A stretch of DNA of 64,000 nucleotides from Cytophagales bacterium (GTDB lineage Bacteria; Bacteroidota; Bacteroidia; Cytophagales; UBA9547), in NCBI GenBank assembly GCA_013297755.1, contig JAAFIH010000007.1:62001-126000 (forward strand). The letters run 5' to 3'. The translations under genes and the position numbers were made by a program. The notes below the pieces were generated by a model. That model did not search any database. It was not told the DNA's origin and worked only from the letters and a program-made list of their open reading frames with translations. This document shows positions 1 through 9,753 of this stretch, in pieces. Position 1 is the stretch's first letter. Every line of letters begins with the position of its first letter.

Positions 1-3000
1 CCCATGGCAAACCAGCATGGCGAATCGAGCTTATGGGCGATGCCCCTGTGCCTCCATCGTGGCCTGCTATCAATACCACATCTGATTTCGCTTTGGTAAC
101 ACCAGCTGCAATAGTGCCTACACCAGCCTCTGATACCAATTTTACTGAAATACGAGCAGTACGATTAGAATTTTTTAAATCTGAAATCAACTGAGCTAAG
201 TCTTCTATAGAATAAATATCGTGATGTGGAGGTGGCGAAATTAAACCTACACCTGGGGTAGAGTGTCTTACTCGCCCTATCCATTCGTCTACTTTATGGC
301 CTGGTAATTGTCCACCCTCGCCTGGTTTAGCTCCTTGAGCCATTTTTATTTGCAATTCATTGGCATTGGTAAGATAATTGCTAGTAACACCAAATCGACC
401 AGAAGCCACTTGTTTGATGGCAGAACGCATAGAATCGCCATTGGCCATGGTGTCATAACGCATTTCGTCTTCTCCACCTTCGCCAGTGTTTGATTTTGCT
501 CCAATTCTATTCATGGCAATTGCCAAAGTAGAATGTGCTTCGTGCGAAATAGAACCAAACGACATAGCTCCTGTTGCAAATCTTTTTAGAATAGCGTCAA
601 CTGACTCTACCTCGTCAATAGATATTGGTTTTGAAGCCTTGAATTTTAATAAGCTACGCAACGTAATAGCTTTTTTGGATTGGTCGTTGATTACTTTTGC
701 ATATTTTTTGTAAATACTATAATCATTTTTACGAGAAGAAAGTTGTAATAAATGAATAGAATCTGGGTTAAACATGTGTGCTTCGCCTCTGCGTTTCCAT
801 TGATAATATCCACCAACCTCTAATTTTACGTTTGGCACTTGTTTTTCGGGGAAAGCCAACATGTGTTTGATGTAGGCTTCGTTGGCAATGCCATCCAAAT
901 CGAGGCCGCCTATACGAGAAACAGTTCCAGTGAAATAACGATCTACTACTTTTTTGTTTATTCCTAGAGCTTCAAATATTTGTCCACCTGTGTATGATTG
1001 AAGTGTAGAAATACCCATCTTTGACATAATTTTGAGCAATCCATCGCCAATGGCTTTGATGTAATTGTATTGTAGTTTCTCTTCTGTCAAATCAGCTTTG
1101 ATAATATTATCTTTTTTCAACGCATTGATAGATTCAAAAGCCAAATAAGGATTAATGGCAGAGGCACCATAACCAACCAAAAGTGCAAAATGATGTGTTT
1201 CCCAAGCATCGCCAGCTTCTACAATTAGGCCGACTTTGGTTCTCAATCCTTTACGAATCAAGTGATGATGGACTGCTGCTGTGGCTAGCAAAGAGGGGAT
1301 TGGGGCATGGTCAGAATCTATACCTCTATCAGATAAAAGTATAATTTCGTATCCATCCTCTACAGCATCTGCGGCATATTGGCATACTTTTTCTAAAGCT
1401 CGCTCCAACATGCCAGGCTTATTGTTTTGAGCAAAAAACGTGATTGGAATTGTCTTGGTTTGAAAATGAGCATGGTCTACATAGCGCAATCTTTCTAAAT
1501 CTTTGTTAGTAAGAATGGGTTGTTTTAGCGAAACTATATGACAAGCCGTAGGTGCTTCGTCTAGCAAATTGGCCACTCCACCAATATAGCTTACAAGCGA
1601 CATGACCATACGTTCACGTATGGGGTCGATGGGTGGGTTGGTAACTTGGGCAAATAATTGTTTGAAATAACTCGATATGTGTTGGGCTTGGTCTGATAGT
1701 ATGGCCAAAGGTGTATCTTGCCCCATAGAACTGATTGGTTCTTTGCCATCTTCGGCCATTGGAGCAATAATCATTCTTAAATCTTCAGACGTATAGCCAA
1801 AAGAAAGTTGTTTTTTTAGCAATAGTGCATCATCAAGTGGCAAATAACTACGATGGGCAGCAGGCAAATCTTTTAGATTAATTTTAAATTTTTGTAGCCA
1901 TTCTCCATAAGGCTTACGGGTACAAATATCTTTTTTGAGTTCATCATCAGCAATAATTCTACCTTGTTCTACATCTACTACAAACATTTTGCCTGGTTGA
2001 AGACGGCCTTTGGCTACTACTTTGGATGGATCAAAATCTACTACACCTGCTTCTGATGCCATAATTAAAGTATCGTCATCTAATAAAGTGTATCTTGAGG
2101 GACGCAACCCATTTCGGTCTAAGGTAGCACCTACTATTTTGCCATCTGTAAACGAAATAGATGCAGGGCCATCCCAGGGCTCCATGATAGAAGCGTGGTA
2201 TTCGTAAAACGATTTTTTGTATTCCTCCATGCTTTCGTTGCCATCCCAAGCCTCTGGTACTAGCATCATCATCACATGTGGCAATGTGCGTCCTGATAGG
2301 GTAAGAAGCTCTACTACATTATCCAAATTGGCCGAATCCGACATTTTATCATCGCAAACGGGCAATATCATATCCAACTCTTCTCTGGTAAATGTGCCTG
2401 GTTCAAATACATTTTCGTTGGATTTCATCCAATTGATGTTTCCACGAACAGTATTGATTTCGCCATTGTGTGCAATATATCTAAATGGTTGTGCCAATTT
2501 CCAAGATGGAAATGTATTGGTACTAAAGCGTGAGTGAACTACTGCAATGGCAGAGGTTACATCTTTATGTTGCAAATCCGAAAAATAAGGCTCTACCTGA
2601 TTAGTTGTTAGTTGGCCTTTGTAACATATCACTTTGTACGACATAGTAGCAATATAGAAATCGCCTTTGGCTTTGTCTACAGATGCTTTTACTAAATGGG
2701 CTGTGTAATTTCTAAGTACAAAAAGTTTGCGTTCAAATGCTTGAGCGTCTGCAATATGGTCTGGAGCAGCCACAAAAACCTGTTCCATGATAGGTTCTTT
2801 GGATAATGCAGTAGGCCCTACATCAGCCTTTGAGCTACTTTTAGGCAATACTCTATAACCAAGCAATTTCATGCCAAGTTTTTCGATATTGCGATTCAAA
2901 ATTTCTCTACACTCTTCTCTTACTACTTCGTCTGTAGGAAAAAACACCATACCAACGCCATATTTCTCAAATTCTGGTAGTTTAAAACCTAATTTAAGAC

Positions 3001-3226
3001 ATTCTTCAAGGTAAAATGTATGTGGAATTTGGATAAGAATACCAGCACCATCGCCAGTGTTATCTTCACATCCACAGGCGCCACGGTGGTGCATACGAGT
3101 AAGCATGTGTAACGCATCGGCCACTATTTTGTGCGATTTGCGACCTTTGAGGTTTGCTATAAAACCAATCCCACAAGCATCGTGCTCAAATTCGGGGCGA
3201 TAAAGACCTTCTATTTCTTCGTTCAT
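1..3226 (-). CDS. gltB: glutamate synthase large subunit, 5' part only
   Basis: Glutamate synthase large subunit transfers the amide nitrogen of glutamine to 2-oxoglutarate, giving two glutamates, in the cytoplasm with the GltD subunit. About 1075 residues are visible and the reading frame is open to the left edge; the family is usually about 1500 residues. The ATG at 3226-3224 gives a short propeptide followed by DACGIGF. Cys18 fits the N-terminal nucleophile of the class II glutamine amidotransferase domain once the propeptide is removed. The central and FMN-binding synthase domains follow. The last visible residues, near the left edge, include the family motif [11 protein letters not shown] followed the translation through the window and saw no frameshift. 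No gltD is in view; it may lie outside the window. Confidence 0.96.
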   Translation of the reverse strand, partial: MNEEIEGLYRPEFEHDACGIGFIANLKGRKSHKIVADALHMLTRMHHRGACGCEDNTGDGAGILIQIPHTFYLEECLKLGFKLPEFEKYGVGMVFFPTDEVVREECREILNRNIEKLGMKLLGYRVLPKSSSKADVGPTALSKEPIMEQVFVAAPDHIADAQAFERKLFVLRNYTAHLVKASVDKAKGDFYIATMSYKVICYKGQLTTNQVEPYFSDLQHKDVTSAIAVVHSRFSTNTFPSWKLAQPFRYIAHNGEINTVRGNINWMKSNENVFEPGTFTREELDMILPVCDDKMSDSANLDNVVELLTLSGRTLPHVMMMLVPEAWDGNESMEEYKKSFYEYHASIMEPWDGPASISFTDGKIVGATLDRNGLRPSRYTLLDDDTLIMASEAGVVDFDPSKVVAKGRLQPGKMFVVDVEQGRIIADDELKKDICTRKPYGEWLQKFKINLKDLPAAHRSYLPLDDALLLKKQLSFGYTSEDLRMIIAPMAEDGKEPISSMGQDTPLAILSDQAQHISSYFKQLFAQVTNPPIDPIRERMVMSLVSYIGGVANLLDEAPTACHIVSLKQPILTNKDLERLRYVDHAHFQTKTIPITFFAQNNKPGMLERALEKVCQYAADAVEDGYEIILLSDRGIDSDHAPIPSLLATAAVHHHLIRKGLRTKVGLIVEAGDAWETHHFALLVGYGASAINPYLAFESINALKKDNIIKADLTEEKLQYNYIKAIGDGLLKIMSKMGISTLQSYTGGQIFEALGINKKVVDRYFTGTVSRIGGLDLDGIANEAYIKHMLAFPEKQVPNVKLEVGGYYQWKRRGEAHMFNPDSIHLLQLSSRKNDYSIYKKYAKVINDQSKKAITLRSLLKFKASKPISIDEVESVDAILKRFATGAMSFGSISHEAHSTLAIAMNRIGAKSNTGEGGEDEMRYDTMANGDSMRSAIKQVASGRFGVTSNYLTNANELQIKMAQGAKPGEGGQLPGHKVDEWIGRVRHSTPGVGLISPPPHHDIYSIEDLAQLISDLKNSNRTARISVKLVSEAGVGTIAAGVTKAKSDVVLIAGHDGGTGASPISSIRHAGLPW

Positions 3227-3541
3227 TGTAAATGTATTACTATATGTATAATAGATTTAAGTACCTAATAAGTTAAAATAATATGTTAATAAAAATGGTT
3301 TAAATTAATTAATTTCCATTATAAATGACATGAAAAATAACTTAGTTTTCAAACATACAAAAAAAATGTTTTATTTACATCAATTTAACATACAAAATAT
3401 ATTAAAAAAATATTTTTTCTATAAAAAATGATAAAAAATATAAAATTAATTATAAAATTTTAAAAATTTTTTTTCTATTTTTTTTGTTTTAATTAAAATT
3501 AAAAAAATTTTTGATGACAAATTCTGAAAATTAAAAAAATA
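3227..3541. other. AT-rich intergenic region
   Basis: About 315 bases of very AT-rich sequence with long A and T runs lie between the start of gltB and the first toxin-antitoxin module. It should hold the gltB promoter, but I found no box pair good enough to call. I see no gene here. Confidence 0.6.
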
Positions 3542-3873
3542 TTACTTCAAAAAAATAGATTCTACCAATGATTTGATTTCGGCATCGGCCATAGATTCTT
3601 GGACGCTTTTATCATAAATAGATAGCAAATAAACAGTTTCATTGGCTACATACACATACGAAATCACTCTAGCACCACCACTTTTGCCTTTATTTTTTGA
3701 TGATATGGCCATTCTGATTTTGTAACAATTTTCAAAAAGAATATCTCCATTAAGAGGGTTTTGTTTAAGCAATTCACCCAATTCTGCCACATCATTTTTG
3801 ATAGAAATATACTTTTTAGCTAGTTTTTTAGTTCTCTATCAAAGTTTGGGATTGTTGTTACATTATAACTCAT
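3542..3873 (-). pseudogene. RelE-like toxin, copy 1, frameshifted
   Basis: The gene should start at ATG 3873-3871, overlapping the antitoxin end by 11 bases, and begins MSYNVTTIPNFDRELK. It then meets a stop because a run of six A residues (T on the plus strand, 3824-3829) is one short. Adding one A restores a 110-residue protein that continues KLAKKYISIKNDVAELGELL and ends with the family core KIRMAISSKNKGKSGGARVI and VYLLSIYDKS. This resembles the RelE/Gp49-like mRNA-interferase family. The uninterrupted part alone spans 3542-3790. It may be a true inactivating mutation, a slippage site or a sequencing error; the sequence cannot say which. Copy 2 is broken at a different place. Confidence 0.8.
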
Positions 3874-4096
3874 CCAATACTTCTTTTAGAGGTCTTGCTT
3901 GTAATTTTCCATCCAAAACCAACTGAAGCTCGTCAAATGCTTGTTTGAAACTTTTAATGAAGGCAGTTTTTTGGGCTTCTTTTTTGGGTTTTAAAACAAG
4001 TTTTGGATATTTTTTTTGTATGTTTTCCCAGTCTTTGATTGGAATAAAAACACCTGCTGGTTTTCCGTTATCGCTATGAATTAATTGTACATTCAT
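3863..4096 (-). CDS. antitoxin-like protein, copy 1
   Basis: A 77-residue protein starting MNVQLIHSDNGKPAGVFIPI, then a basic middle and the acidic end KEVLDEL. It sits immediately upstream of a RelE-like toxin gene with an 11-base overlap, the usual order for a type II antitoxin that neutralises its toxin and represses the operon. The N-terminal part, with KPAGVFIPIKDWENI, resembles the short strand-helix start of Phd/YefM-like antitoxins, but I cannot assign a named family with certainty. It differs from copy 2 at only a few residues (for example IPI versus ISI, and LKEVLDEL versus AKEVLNEL). The frame is intact. Confidence 0.72.
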   Translation of the reverse strand: MNVQLIHSDNGKPAGVFIPIKDWENIQKKYPKLVLKPKKEAQKTAFIKSFKQAFDELQLVLDGKLQARPLKEVLDEL

Positions 4097-4514
4097 TGTT
4101 TTAATTATTGTTCAATACACAAATATACAGATTTTTGAATATAAGTTTGATTCTATAGCCTTATATAATTTGTAACAGGGAAAACTAATTATTGAAAAAA
4201 ATCTACAACTACATATTTAATCGCTTAATTAAAAAATCAAAACTGTTGAAGTTTTAATCAATATCAAGAAATCAAATTTTCTAAGTTGTTGGTTATGAAG
4301 ATAAATTTTAAATTTAGTTATACGTAATATTTATTTAATACATTTTAAGTTTTAGAAAATTATAAGTTCAATTATAAAATTTAGATGATGAACTACATTA
4401 ATTACTATTAGCACTATTTCAATAATAGATACCATAGCTTTTATCTTGGATAAATAATAAATAAAAAATTTAAGTTTTTTTATTTATTTATAAATTCTGA
4501 AAATTAAAAAAATA

Positions 4515-4848
4515 TTACTTCAAAAAAATAGATTCTACCAATGATTTGATTTCGGCATCGGCCATAGATTCTTGGTCGCTTTTATCATAAATAGATAGCA
4601 AATATACCGTTTCATTGGCTACATACACATACGAAATCACTCTAGCTCCACCGCTTTTGCCTTTATTTTTTGATGATATGGCCATTCTGATTTTGTAACA
4701 ATTTTCAAAAAGCATATCTCCATATTTTGGATTTTTTTTCTATTTCATTTAAAAGTTTTTCATAATTCTCTGGGATGGATTTATATTTTTTTGCCAGTCG
4801 TTTCAATTGCTTATCAAAATGACTAATTGTAGCAATTTTATAACTCAT
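4515..4848 (-). pseudogene. RelE-like toxin, copy 2, frameshifted
   Basis: It starts at ATG 4848-4846, overlapping its antitoxin by 11 bases as in copy 1, and reads MSYKIATISHFDKQLKRLAK. The frame is lost at a run of eight A residues (T on the plus strand, 4732-4739). Removing one A restores a 110-residue protein through EKNPKYGDMLFENCYKIRM and the same C-terminal RelE-like core as copy 1. Only the 3' part, 4515-4715, is uninterrupted. The N-terminal half differs clearly from copy 1, while the C-terminal half is almost identical. Both copies reconstruct to exactly 110 residues, which supports the frameshift reading. Confidence 0.8.
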
Positions 4849-5071
4849 TTAACACTTCTTTTGCAGGTCTTGCTTGTAATTTTCCATCCAAAACCAACTG
4901 AAGCTCGTCAAATGCTTGTTTGAAACTTTTAATGAAGGCTGTTTTTTTGGCTTCTTTTTTGGGTTTTAAAACAAGTTTTGGATATTTTTTTTGTATGTTT
5001 TCCCAGTCTTTGATTGAAATAAAAACACCTGCTGGTTTTCCGTTATCGCTATGAATTAATTGTACATTCAT
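4838..5071 (-). CDS. antitoxin-like protein, copy 2
   Basis: A 77-residue near-duplicate of the antitoxin at 3863-4096, with the same ATG context and the same overlap with the toxin gene downstream. It is intact, as is copy 1. A cell carrying both modules as read here would therefore make two antitoxins and, without slippage, no full-length toxin. The leader in front of it is also duplicated, so both copies probably share the same promoter sequence. Confidence 0.72.
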   Translation of the reverse strand: MNVQLIHSDNGKPAGVFISIKDWENIQKKYPKLVLKPKKEAKKTAFIKSFKQAFDELQLVLDGKLQARPAKEVLNEL

Positions 5072-5333
5072 TGTTTTAATTATTGTTCAATACACAAATA
5101 TACAGATTTTTGAATATAAGTTTGACTTTTTGTACTAATTAACAAACAAAATTGCAACAAATTTAACAATCTTGTTTAAAAATCTGTATTAGTAAAAAAA
5201 ATGCAATTTTGGGTTTCATATTTTATTTTCAGGCTACATTTAATTATAATTTATAGCTATTTTTTAATATTTATGAATTAATTATTTGTAATGATTTATA
5301 TTTGTGCCACAATTTATATTTGAATAAGATAGT

Positions 5334-7121
5334 ATGCAAAATATTCGTAATTTCTGTATCATAGCACATATCGACCATGGCAAAAGTACTTTGGCTGATA
5401 GACTTTTGGAGTTTACCAAAACGGTTTCTAATCGTGATATGAAAGCCCAAGTACTCGATGATATGGACCTAGAAAAAGAAAAAGGAATAACCATCAAAAG
5501 CCATGCCATACAGATGGACTACGTTTTTGAGGGGCAAAAATATGTTTTGAATTTAATTGACACTCCTGGCCATGTCGATTTTAGTTATGAGGTTTCTCGT
5601 TCTATTGCTTCTTGTGAGGGTGCTTTGCTAATTGTTGATGCTTCGCAAGGAATCCAAGCCCAAACGATAAGCAATTTATATCTAGCTATTGCAAGTAATC
5701 TTACTATTATACCTGTACTCAACAAAATTGACTTGCCTCATGCCATGCCCGAAGAGGTAAAAGACCAAATCGTAGACCTAACTGGTTGCGATCGATCTGA
5801 GGTTATTGCTGCTAGTGGCAAAGAAGGCAAAGGGATAGATTTGATACTAGAAGCCATCATCAAAAGAGTGCCTGCCCCTGTGGGCGACAAAAACAAACCC
5901 TTGAGAGCCCTAATTTTTGATTCTGTTTTCAATTCGTTTCGTGGCATAGAAGTTATATTTAGAGTGTATGATGGTACCATTAAAAAAGGCGAAAAAATAA
6001 AATTTGTAGCCACTGGCAAAGAATACGGAGCCGATGAAATAGGTATTTTGCGTATCGGCAAAGAGCCACGTGATACCGTAGAGGCTGGCGATGTAGGCTA
6101 CCTCATTTCGGGTATAAAACAAGCCAAAGAAGTAAAAGTGGGCGATACCATTACACATGCTCTAAACCCAACTACCGATGTTATTACAGGTTTCGAGGAT
6201 GTAAAACCTATGGTTTTTGCTGGTCTATACCCAGTAGAAACGTCAGATTTTGAAAATTTGAGAGATGCCATGGAAAAATTGCAACTCAACGATGCCTCTC
6301 TAGTGTGGGAACCCGAAACCTCGGCCGCTCTTGGTTTTGGCTTCAGATGTGGTTTTTTGGGTATGCTCCACATGGAAATTATACAAGAACGATTAGAACG
6401 AGAATTTAATCAAACTGTCATTACAACTGTACCATCAGTGCAGTTTTATGCGTACGATACCAAAGGCAAAAAACATATCATCAATGCCCCCAGCGATATG
6501 TTAGACCCAAATATTTTAGACTATATAGAAGAGCCATTTATAAAAGCTCAAATTATATCCAAAGCCGAGTATATAGGGCCAATTATTGGTTTGTGTATGG
6601 ACAAACGTGGTACTTTGCAAAGCCAAAATTACTTAACAACAGATAGGGTAGAGATTATTTTTCACATGCCACTGGCCGAAATGGTGTTTGATTTTTTTGA
6701 TAAATTAAAAACAATATCTCGTGGATATGCCTCACTTGACTATGAATTAATTGAGTTTAGGCAATCCAACATGGTGCGACTAGATGTGATGCTCAATGGC
6801 GAAAAAGTAGATGCCCTATCGGCCATTGTACACAAAGATAAGGCTTATGCTTGGGGCAAACGCTTGTGCGAAAAACTAAAAGAATTGCTCACACGCCAAC
6901 AATTTGAAATTATTATTCAAGCAGCCATTGGAGCTAAGATTATATCCAGAGAAACACTCTCTGCCTTGAGAAAAGATGTAACTGCCAAGTGCTATGGTGG
7001 TGATATATCTCGTAAAAGAAAATTATTAGAAAAACAAAAAGAAGGCAAAAAACGCATGCGTCAGGTAGGTAATGTAGAAATACCACAAGAAGCATTTATG
7101 GCAGTATTGAAATTGGATTAA
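5334..7121 (+). CDS. lepA: elongation factor 4 (LepA), ribosome-associated GTPase
   Basis: LepA/EF4 is a translational GTPase that binds the ribosome and influences elongation or initiation under stress. The 595-residue length is normal. GTPase motifs are complete: AHIDHGKST at residues 11-19, DTPGH at 76-80 and NKID at 130-133. The EF-G-like domains follow, then the LepA-specific C-terminal domain, with its conserved late segment [20 protein letters not shown]. Two possible -7 boxes, both TATATTTG (5297-5304 and 5315-5322), lie just before the start; neither has a well-spaced -33 box. A strong hairpin follows the stop. The gene appears to be transcribed alone. Confidence 0.97.
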   Translation: MQNIRNFCIIAHIDHGKSTLADRLLEFTKTVSNRDMKAQVLDDMDLEKEKGITIKSHAIQMDYVFEGQKYVLNLIDTPGHVDFSYEVSRSIASCEGALLIVDASQGIQAQTISNLYLAIASNLTIIPVLNKIDLPHAMPEEVKDQIVDLTGCDRSEVIAASGKEGKGIDLILEAIIKRVPAPVGDKNKPLRALIFDSVFNSFRGIEVIFRVYDGTIKKGEKIKFVATGKEYGADEIGILRIGKEPRDTVEAGDVGYLISGIKQAKEVKVGDTITHALNPTTDVITGFEDVKPMVFAGLYPVETSDFENLRDAMEKLQLNDASLVWEPETSAALGFGFRCGFLGMLHMEIIQERLEREFNQTVITTVPSVQFYAYDTKGKKHIINAPSDMLDPNILDYIEEPFIKAQIISKAEYIGPIIGLCMDKRGTLQSQNYLTTDRVEIIFHMPLAEMVFDFFDKLKTISRGYASLDYELIEFRQSNMVRLDVMLNGEKVDALSAIVHKDKAYAWGKRLCEKLKELLTRQQFEIIIQAAIGAKIISRETLSALRKDVTAKCYGGDISRKRKLLEKQKEGKKRMRQVGNVEIPQEAFMAVLKLD

Positions 7122-7134
7122 GCTATTTTTTTAG

Positions 7135-7177
7135 GTTTAATAAATCTCAAAAATTACTTTTTTGAGATTTATTAAAC
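7135..7177 (+). terminator. hairpin after lepA
   Basis: A perfect 19-base inverted repeat (arms at 7135-7153 and 7159-7177) with loop TTACT begins 13 bases after the lepA stop. The arms are AT-rich and the inner part is A5/T5, so it could act as a terminator or an mRNA 3' end stabiliser. No long T tract follows directly. Confidence 0.6.
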
Positions 7178-7273
7178 TAGAATATTGTAATAAATTTTAT
7201 TTTTTGGCATTAAAAATAATTTTTAGAATATTATATTTTTTTCTTACATCAAATACTTTTATACACTTTTGCG

Positions 7274-9490
7274 TTGAAAGCATTTATTTTTTTAGTAGCT
7301 TTGAAAAGTGAAACATTTTTAATCGTTTTGATAAGGCTCAAAATAGTACTATTTTTTTTGTTTGTTGTTCAAATAATTGCATTTTCTCAAACGCAATTAC
7401 CTGATAAACGCATGGATTTTCAGAAAAAAAAATGGTCTTGGAAAGAAAAACTGCCACGTAGAGTTTCTATCTCTCCATCTGTTGGGTTGGTAGTTTTACC
7501 CAACAATGTACCACTTACCAGTTTTGGATTTGTCAAAAATATATATGCAGGCTTCCCTTTAGGTCTTAGTTTAGGAGTTGGGGCTCATTACTCAATTTCT
7601 GGCCATATATTTGCTCAGGCAGGTATAGATATGATATATGCTAAAAATACTTATAACACACTTTCGGCAATGGCTCTTCATTTTGGCCCAAAGTTATATT
7701 TATTTACTCAAAAGCGTAAGTTTTCTCCATATTTTACCATAGGCGTTACGCTTTCATCTCTTAGATTTGAAGAAAAAGAACACACCAAAACATTCGATAA
7801 GTATGTCCCTAATACAGAATTGATTTCGATAGGAGAAGTAACAAAAGTAGAAAATTATTATCCAGCCCAAAAAATCAATATAGGTCCAGTCTTGGGGGCT
7901 TACATTGGTGGTGGTTTAGAATTTAGACTAAACAATAAATTTTCATTTTTTGGGCAAGCTACTTTCAATCCAACAGTAAATTCACAAAACAAAATCATAG
8001 ATTTTTTTCCAAACAATGATTCACAATTAAAATATTTTAATGTAAAAGCAGGAATTAATATTAAATTATTTAAAAAACCACCACCAACCATAGATACCAA
8101 CACTATATATATACCAGATGAAATAGCAATGATAGATGTACCAGAATCCATCGAACCACGTGGGTTATTAATTAGAGAAGGGGTTTTTGATGTACTCTTA
8201 CGTGAGGGGATGAAACACGATGTGCGTGTAGCTACAAGTTCACACGAGTTGATCATTGATGAAGAGGTGCAAGAACCTTGCAAAGTTACATGTTACCTTT
8301 TTGATGATAATGGCGAAATAATGGCCACTTCAGAATCAACCCCAGAAGGCAAAATTGTTTTCACAGATTTGCCCAAAGGCGTATACGACTTAGCTTTTCA
8401 ACTAGATAAACCCTGTCAATCAGCCAATTTTAAATATAGTTTCCCTGACCCAAGCACTCAAGTTTTAGAGCAATTCAACTCTGATGCCATGCCAGCAGAT
8501 TCTTCTAATTATAATATTGAAGGGTTTGTTGATATACCAGACACTGCAGATTATAGCTTTGTTTACAAATCGTCTGCACTTTTTGTGGCTACAGACGAAA
8601 GGCTAAATAAGAAAAATTTTGATGTACATGTCATGCTTGCCAATGCCGACAATAGAGTAATCAGGCACTATGACCCCAAAAGTGATGAAAAATTTAGCTT
8701 TAAAAAACTACCGCCAGACAACTACGATGTTATCTTTAAAGCACCTGATATGGAAATGAAATCAGGATACAAATATACATTATTTAATAGCAACAAAAAA
8801 CCACTAAAAAAATATGCTAAAGATAACACTTGTGATAGCATATCATCTGACAAAAATGAAGCTGGAGAAAACTTAAAATACACAATGCGTGGTAAAATTG
8901 ATTTTATTGACTCGCTGACAAAGGCCGAAGATGTAACTTTATACCTGGTTAATTGCTACAAAAAAGTAGTAAGCACACGCAAACCTGATGCCAATGGTAC
9001 TTTTGTTTTCAAAAATTTGCATAATAAAAATGATTATACAGTTTTTTATGAAATAGAAGATACTAAAAAGAAAATAGAACTCCTGTATCGTATCGAAGAC
9101 CCTCAAGCCCTAGCCATTGCTAAAAATGTAGCAGCCCTTACTGAGGTTAAAGTAATCAATGGCGATATGCAAATATGGAATGAAAACACAGAATATAACA
9201 CTTCTGGCACTATTACCCATAGTCATGGCTTGGCCATCCAAGTTGGGGCTACCGACAATGTAGCAAGTGTAAATGCCCTTTGCAAAAAATTAATGGACGA
9301 TGGTTTTTCTGATATCAATATTCAAGTTTTGGGTACAGGAAACCTCAATAAGCGTTTTTCGTTTTCAAAATCTTTTAAACTATTTAGGGTTTTAGTAGGA
9401 AATTTCCAAGATGATAAAGCTGCTAAAAAAGAAAAATCTAAACTAGATTTTTATGGATACGATGCTTATATTGTAAAACATTTTGATTAA
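7274..9490 (+). CDS. outer-membrane beta-barrel protein with C-terminal SPOR-like domain
   Basis: The open frame codes for up to 738 residues. The N-terminus has a signal-peptide-like hydrophobic stretch ending IIAFSQTQ. Next comes a region resembling an outer-membrane beta-barrel (about residues 60-265, many alternating aromatic/Gly strands). Several Greek-key-like repeats with the pattern KLPPDNYDV/LPKGVYDL follow. The C-terminal 88 residues (651-738) look like a SPOR domain (AIQVGATDNV, FRVLVGNFQDD, GYDAYIVKHFD), a fold that binds denuded peptidoglycan. It therefore probably links the outer membrane to the wall. There is no ATG at the front: TTG at 7274 or, better placed before the signal peptide, TTG at 7328. 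The exact start is uncertain. Confidence 0.75.
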   Translation: MKAFIFLVALKSETFLIVLIRLKIVLFFLFVVQIIAFSQTQLPDKRMDFQKKKWSWKEKLPRRVSISPSVGLVVLPNNVPLTSFGFVKNIYAGFPLGLSLGVGAHYSISGHIFAQAGIDMIYAKNTYNTLSAMALHFGPKLYLFTQKRKFSPYFTIGVTLSSLRFEEKEHTKTFDKYVPNTELISIGEVTKVENYYPAQKINIGPVLGAYIGGGLEFRLNNKFSFFGQATFNPTVNSQNKIIDFFPNNDSQLKYFNVKAGINIKLFKKPPPTIDTNTIYIPDEIAMIDVPESIEPRGLLIREGVFDVLLREGMKHDVRVATSSHELIIDEEVQEPCKVTCYLFDDNGEIMATSESTPEGKIVFTDLPKGVYDLAFQLDKPCQSANFKYSFPDPSTQVLEQFNSDAMPADSSNYNIEGFVDIPDTADYSFVYKSSALFVATDERLNKKNFDVHVMLANADNRVIRHYDPKSDEKFSFKKLPPDNYDVIFKAPDMEMKSGYKYTLFNSNKKPLKKYAKDNTCDSISSDKNEAGENLKYTMRGKIDFIDSLTKAEDVTLYLVNCYKKVVSTRKPDANGTFVFKNLHNKNDYTVFYEIEDTKKKIELLYRIEDPQALAIAKNVAALTEVKVINGDMQIWNENTEYNTSGTITHSHGLAIQVGATDNVASVNALCKKLMDDGFSDINIQVLGTGNLNKRFSFSKSFKLFRVLVGNFQDDKAAKKEKSKLDFYGYDAYIVKHFD

Positions 9491-9501
9491 GAATACTTTA
9501 A

Positions 9502-9550
9502 TTATAAGTTATAAGTTATAAGTTATAAGTTATAAGTTATAAGTTATAAG
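9502..9550. repeat. heptamer tandem array, (TTATAAG)7
   Basis: Seven perfect copies of TTATAAG directly precede the left edge of the MmeI/SIR2/HerA island. The last copy runs straight into TACCTAAC. A different heptamer array lies at the island's right side (16121-16276). Confidence 0.95.
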
Positions 9551-9551
9551 T

Positions 9552-9559
9552 TACCTAAC
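9552..9559. repeat. TACCTAAC, left candidate boundary of the island
   Basis: The octamer TACCTAAC occurs here, at the end of the heptamer array, and again in the same orientation at 16070-16077 beyond the HerA gene. It could be a trace of an integration site. Eight bases are too few to be sure. Confidence 0.3.
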
Positions 9560-9625
9560 CGCCAATGCTAAAAAGACAACGAAAGTGAACAAAATGAATG
9601 ACAGAAATAAAATGCCAACAGCACA

Positions 9626-9686
9626 TTCAGGCTCATTTGTATGCCCCAACACACGGGCGACCGCTCCCCAAGCAAAAGAGCCTGAA
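9626..9686. other. long stem-loop upstream of the defence operon
   Basis: Arms 9626-9639 (TTCAGGCTCATTTG) and 9673-9686 pair at 13 of 14 positions around a 33-base GC-rich loop. The surrounding 200 bases (9553-9753) are noncoding and less AT-rich than the host intergenic DNA. It resembles cassette-boundary hairpins such as integron attC sites, but I cannot identify the full set of attC boxes. Confidence 0.5.
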
Positions 9687-9753
9687 TTTTTGTCAACGCA
9701 CAGAATGACATTAGGACTTTAAATAATTACCTTAGCAACCTTACAATTTAAAA

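Larger units (their letters stand above)
3519..5125. repeat. direct duplication of a toxin-antitoxin module (3519-4150 and 4492-5125)
   Basis: The segments 3519-4150 and 4492-5125 are direct repeats, each covering a whole antitoxin-toxin module with its upstream leader. Identity is very high over the antitoxin, the 5' leader, the toxin 3' half and the sequence after the toxin stop. About 115 bases coding for the toxin N-terminal half (around 3748-3862 and its counterpart) are clearly diverged. The 340 bases between the copies (4151-4491) are AT-rich and carry no recognisable gene. Confidence 0.9.

Noticed and set aside
1-3226. Small plus-strand frames within the gltB region
   Set aside because: They are antisense shadows of gltB, which reads without interruption through this stretch.
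9553-9753. Integron attC site
   Set aside because: A stem-loop and ACCTAAC-like motif are present, but I could not find a matching R' box (GTTRRRY) at the right distance, and no integrase is in the window. Kept only as a hypothesis.
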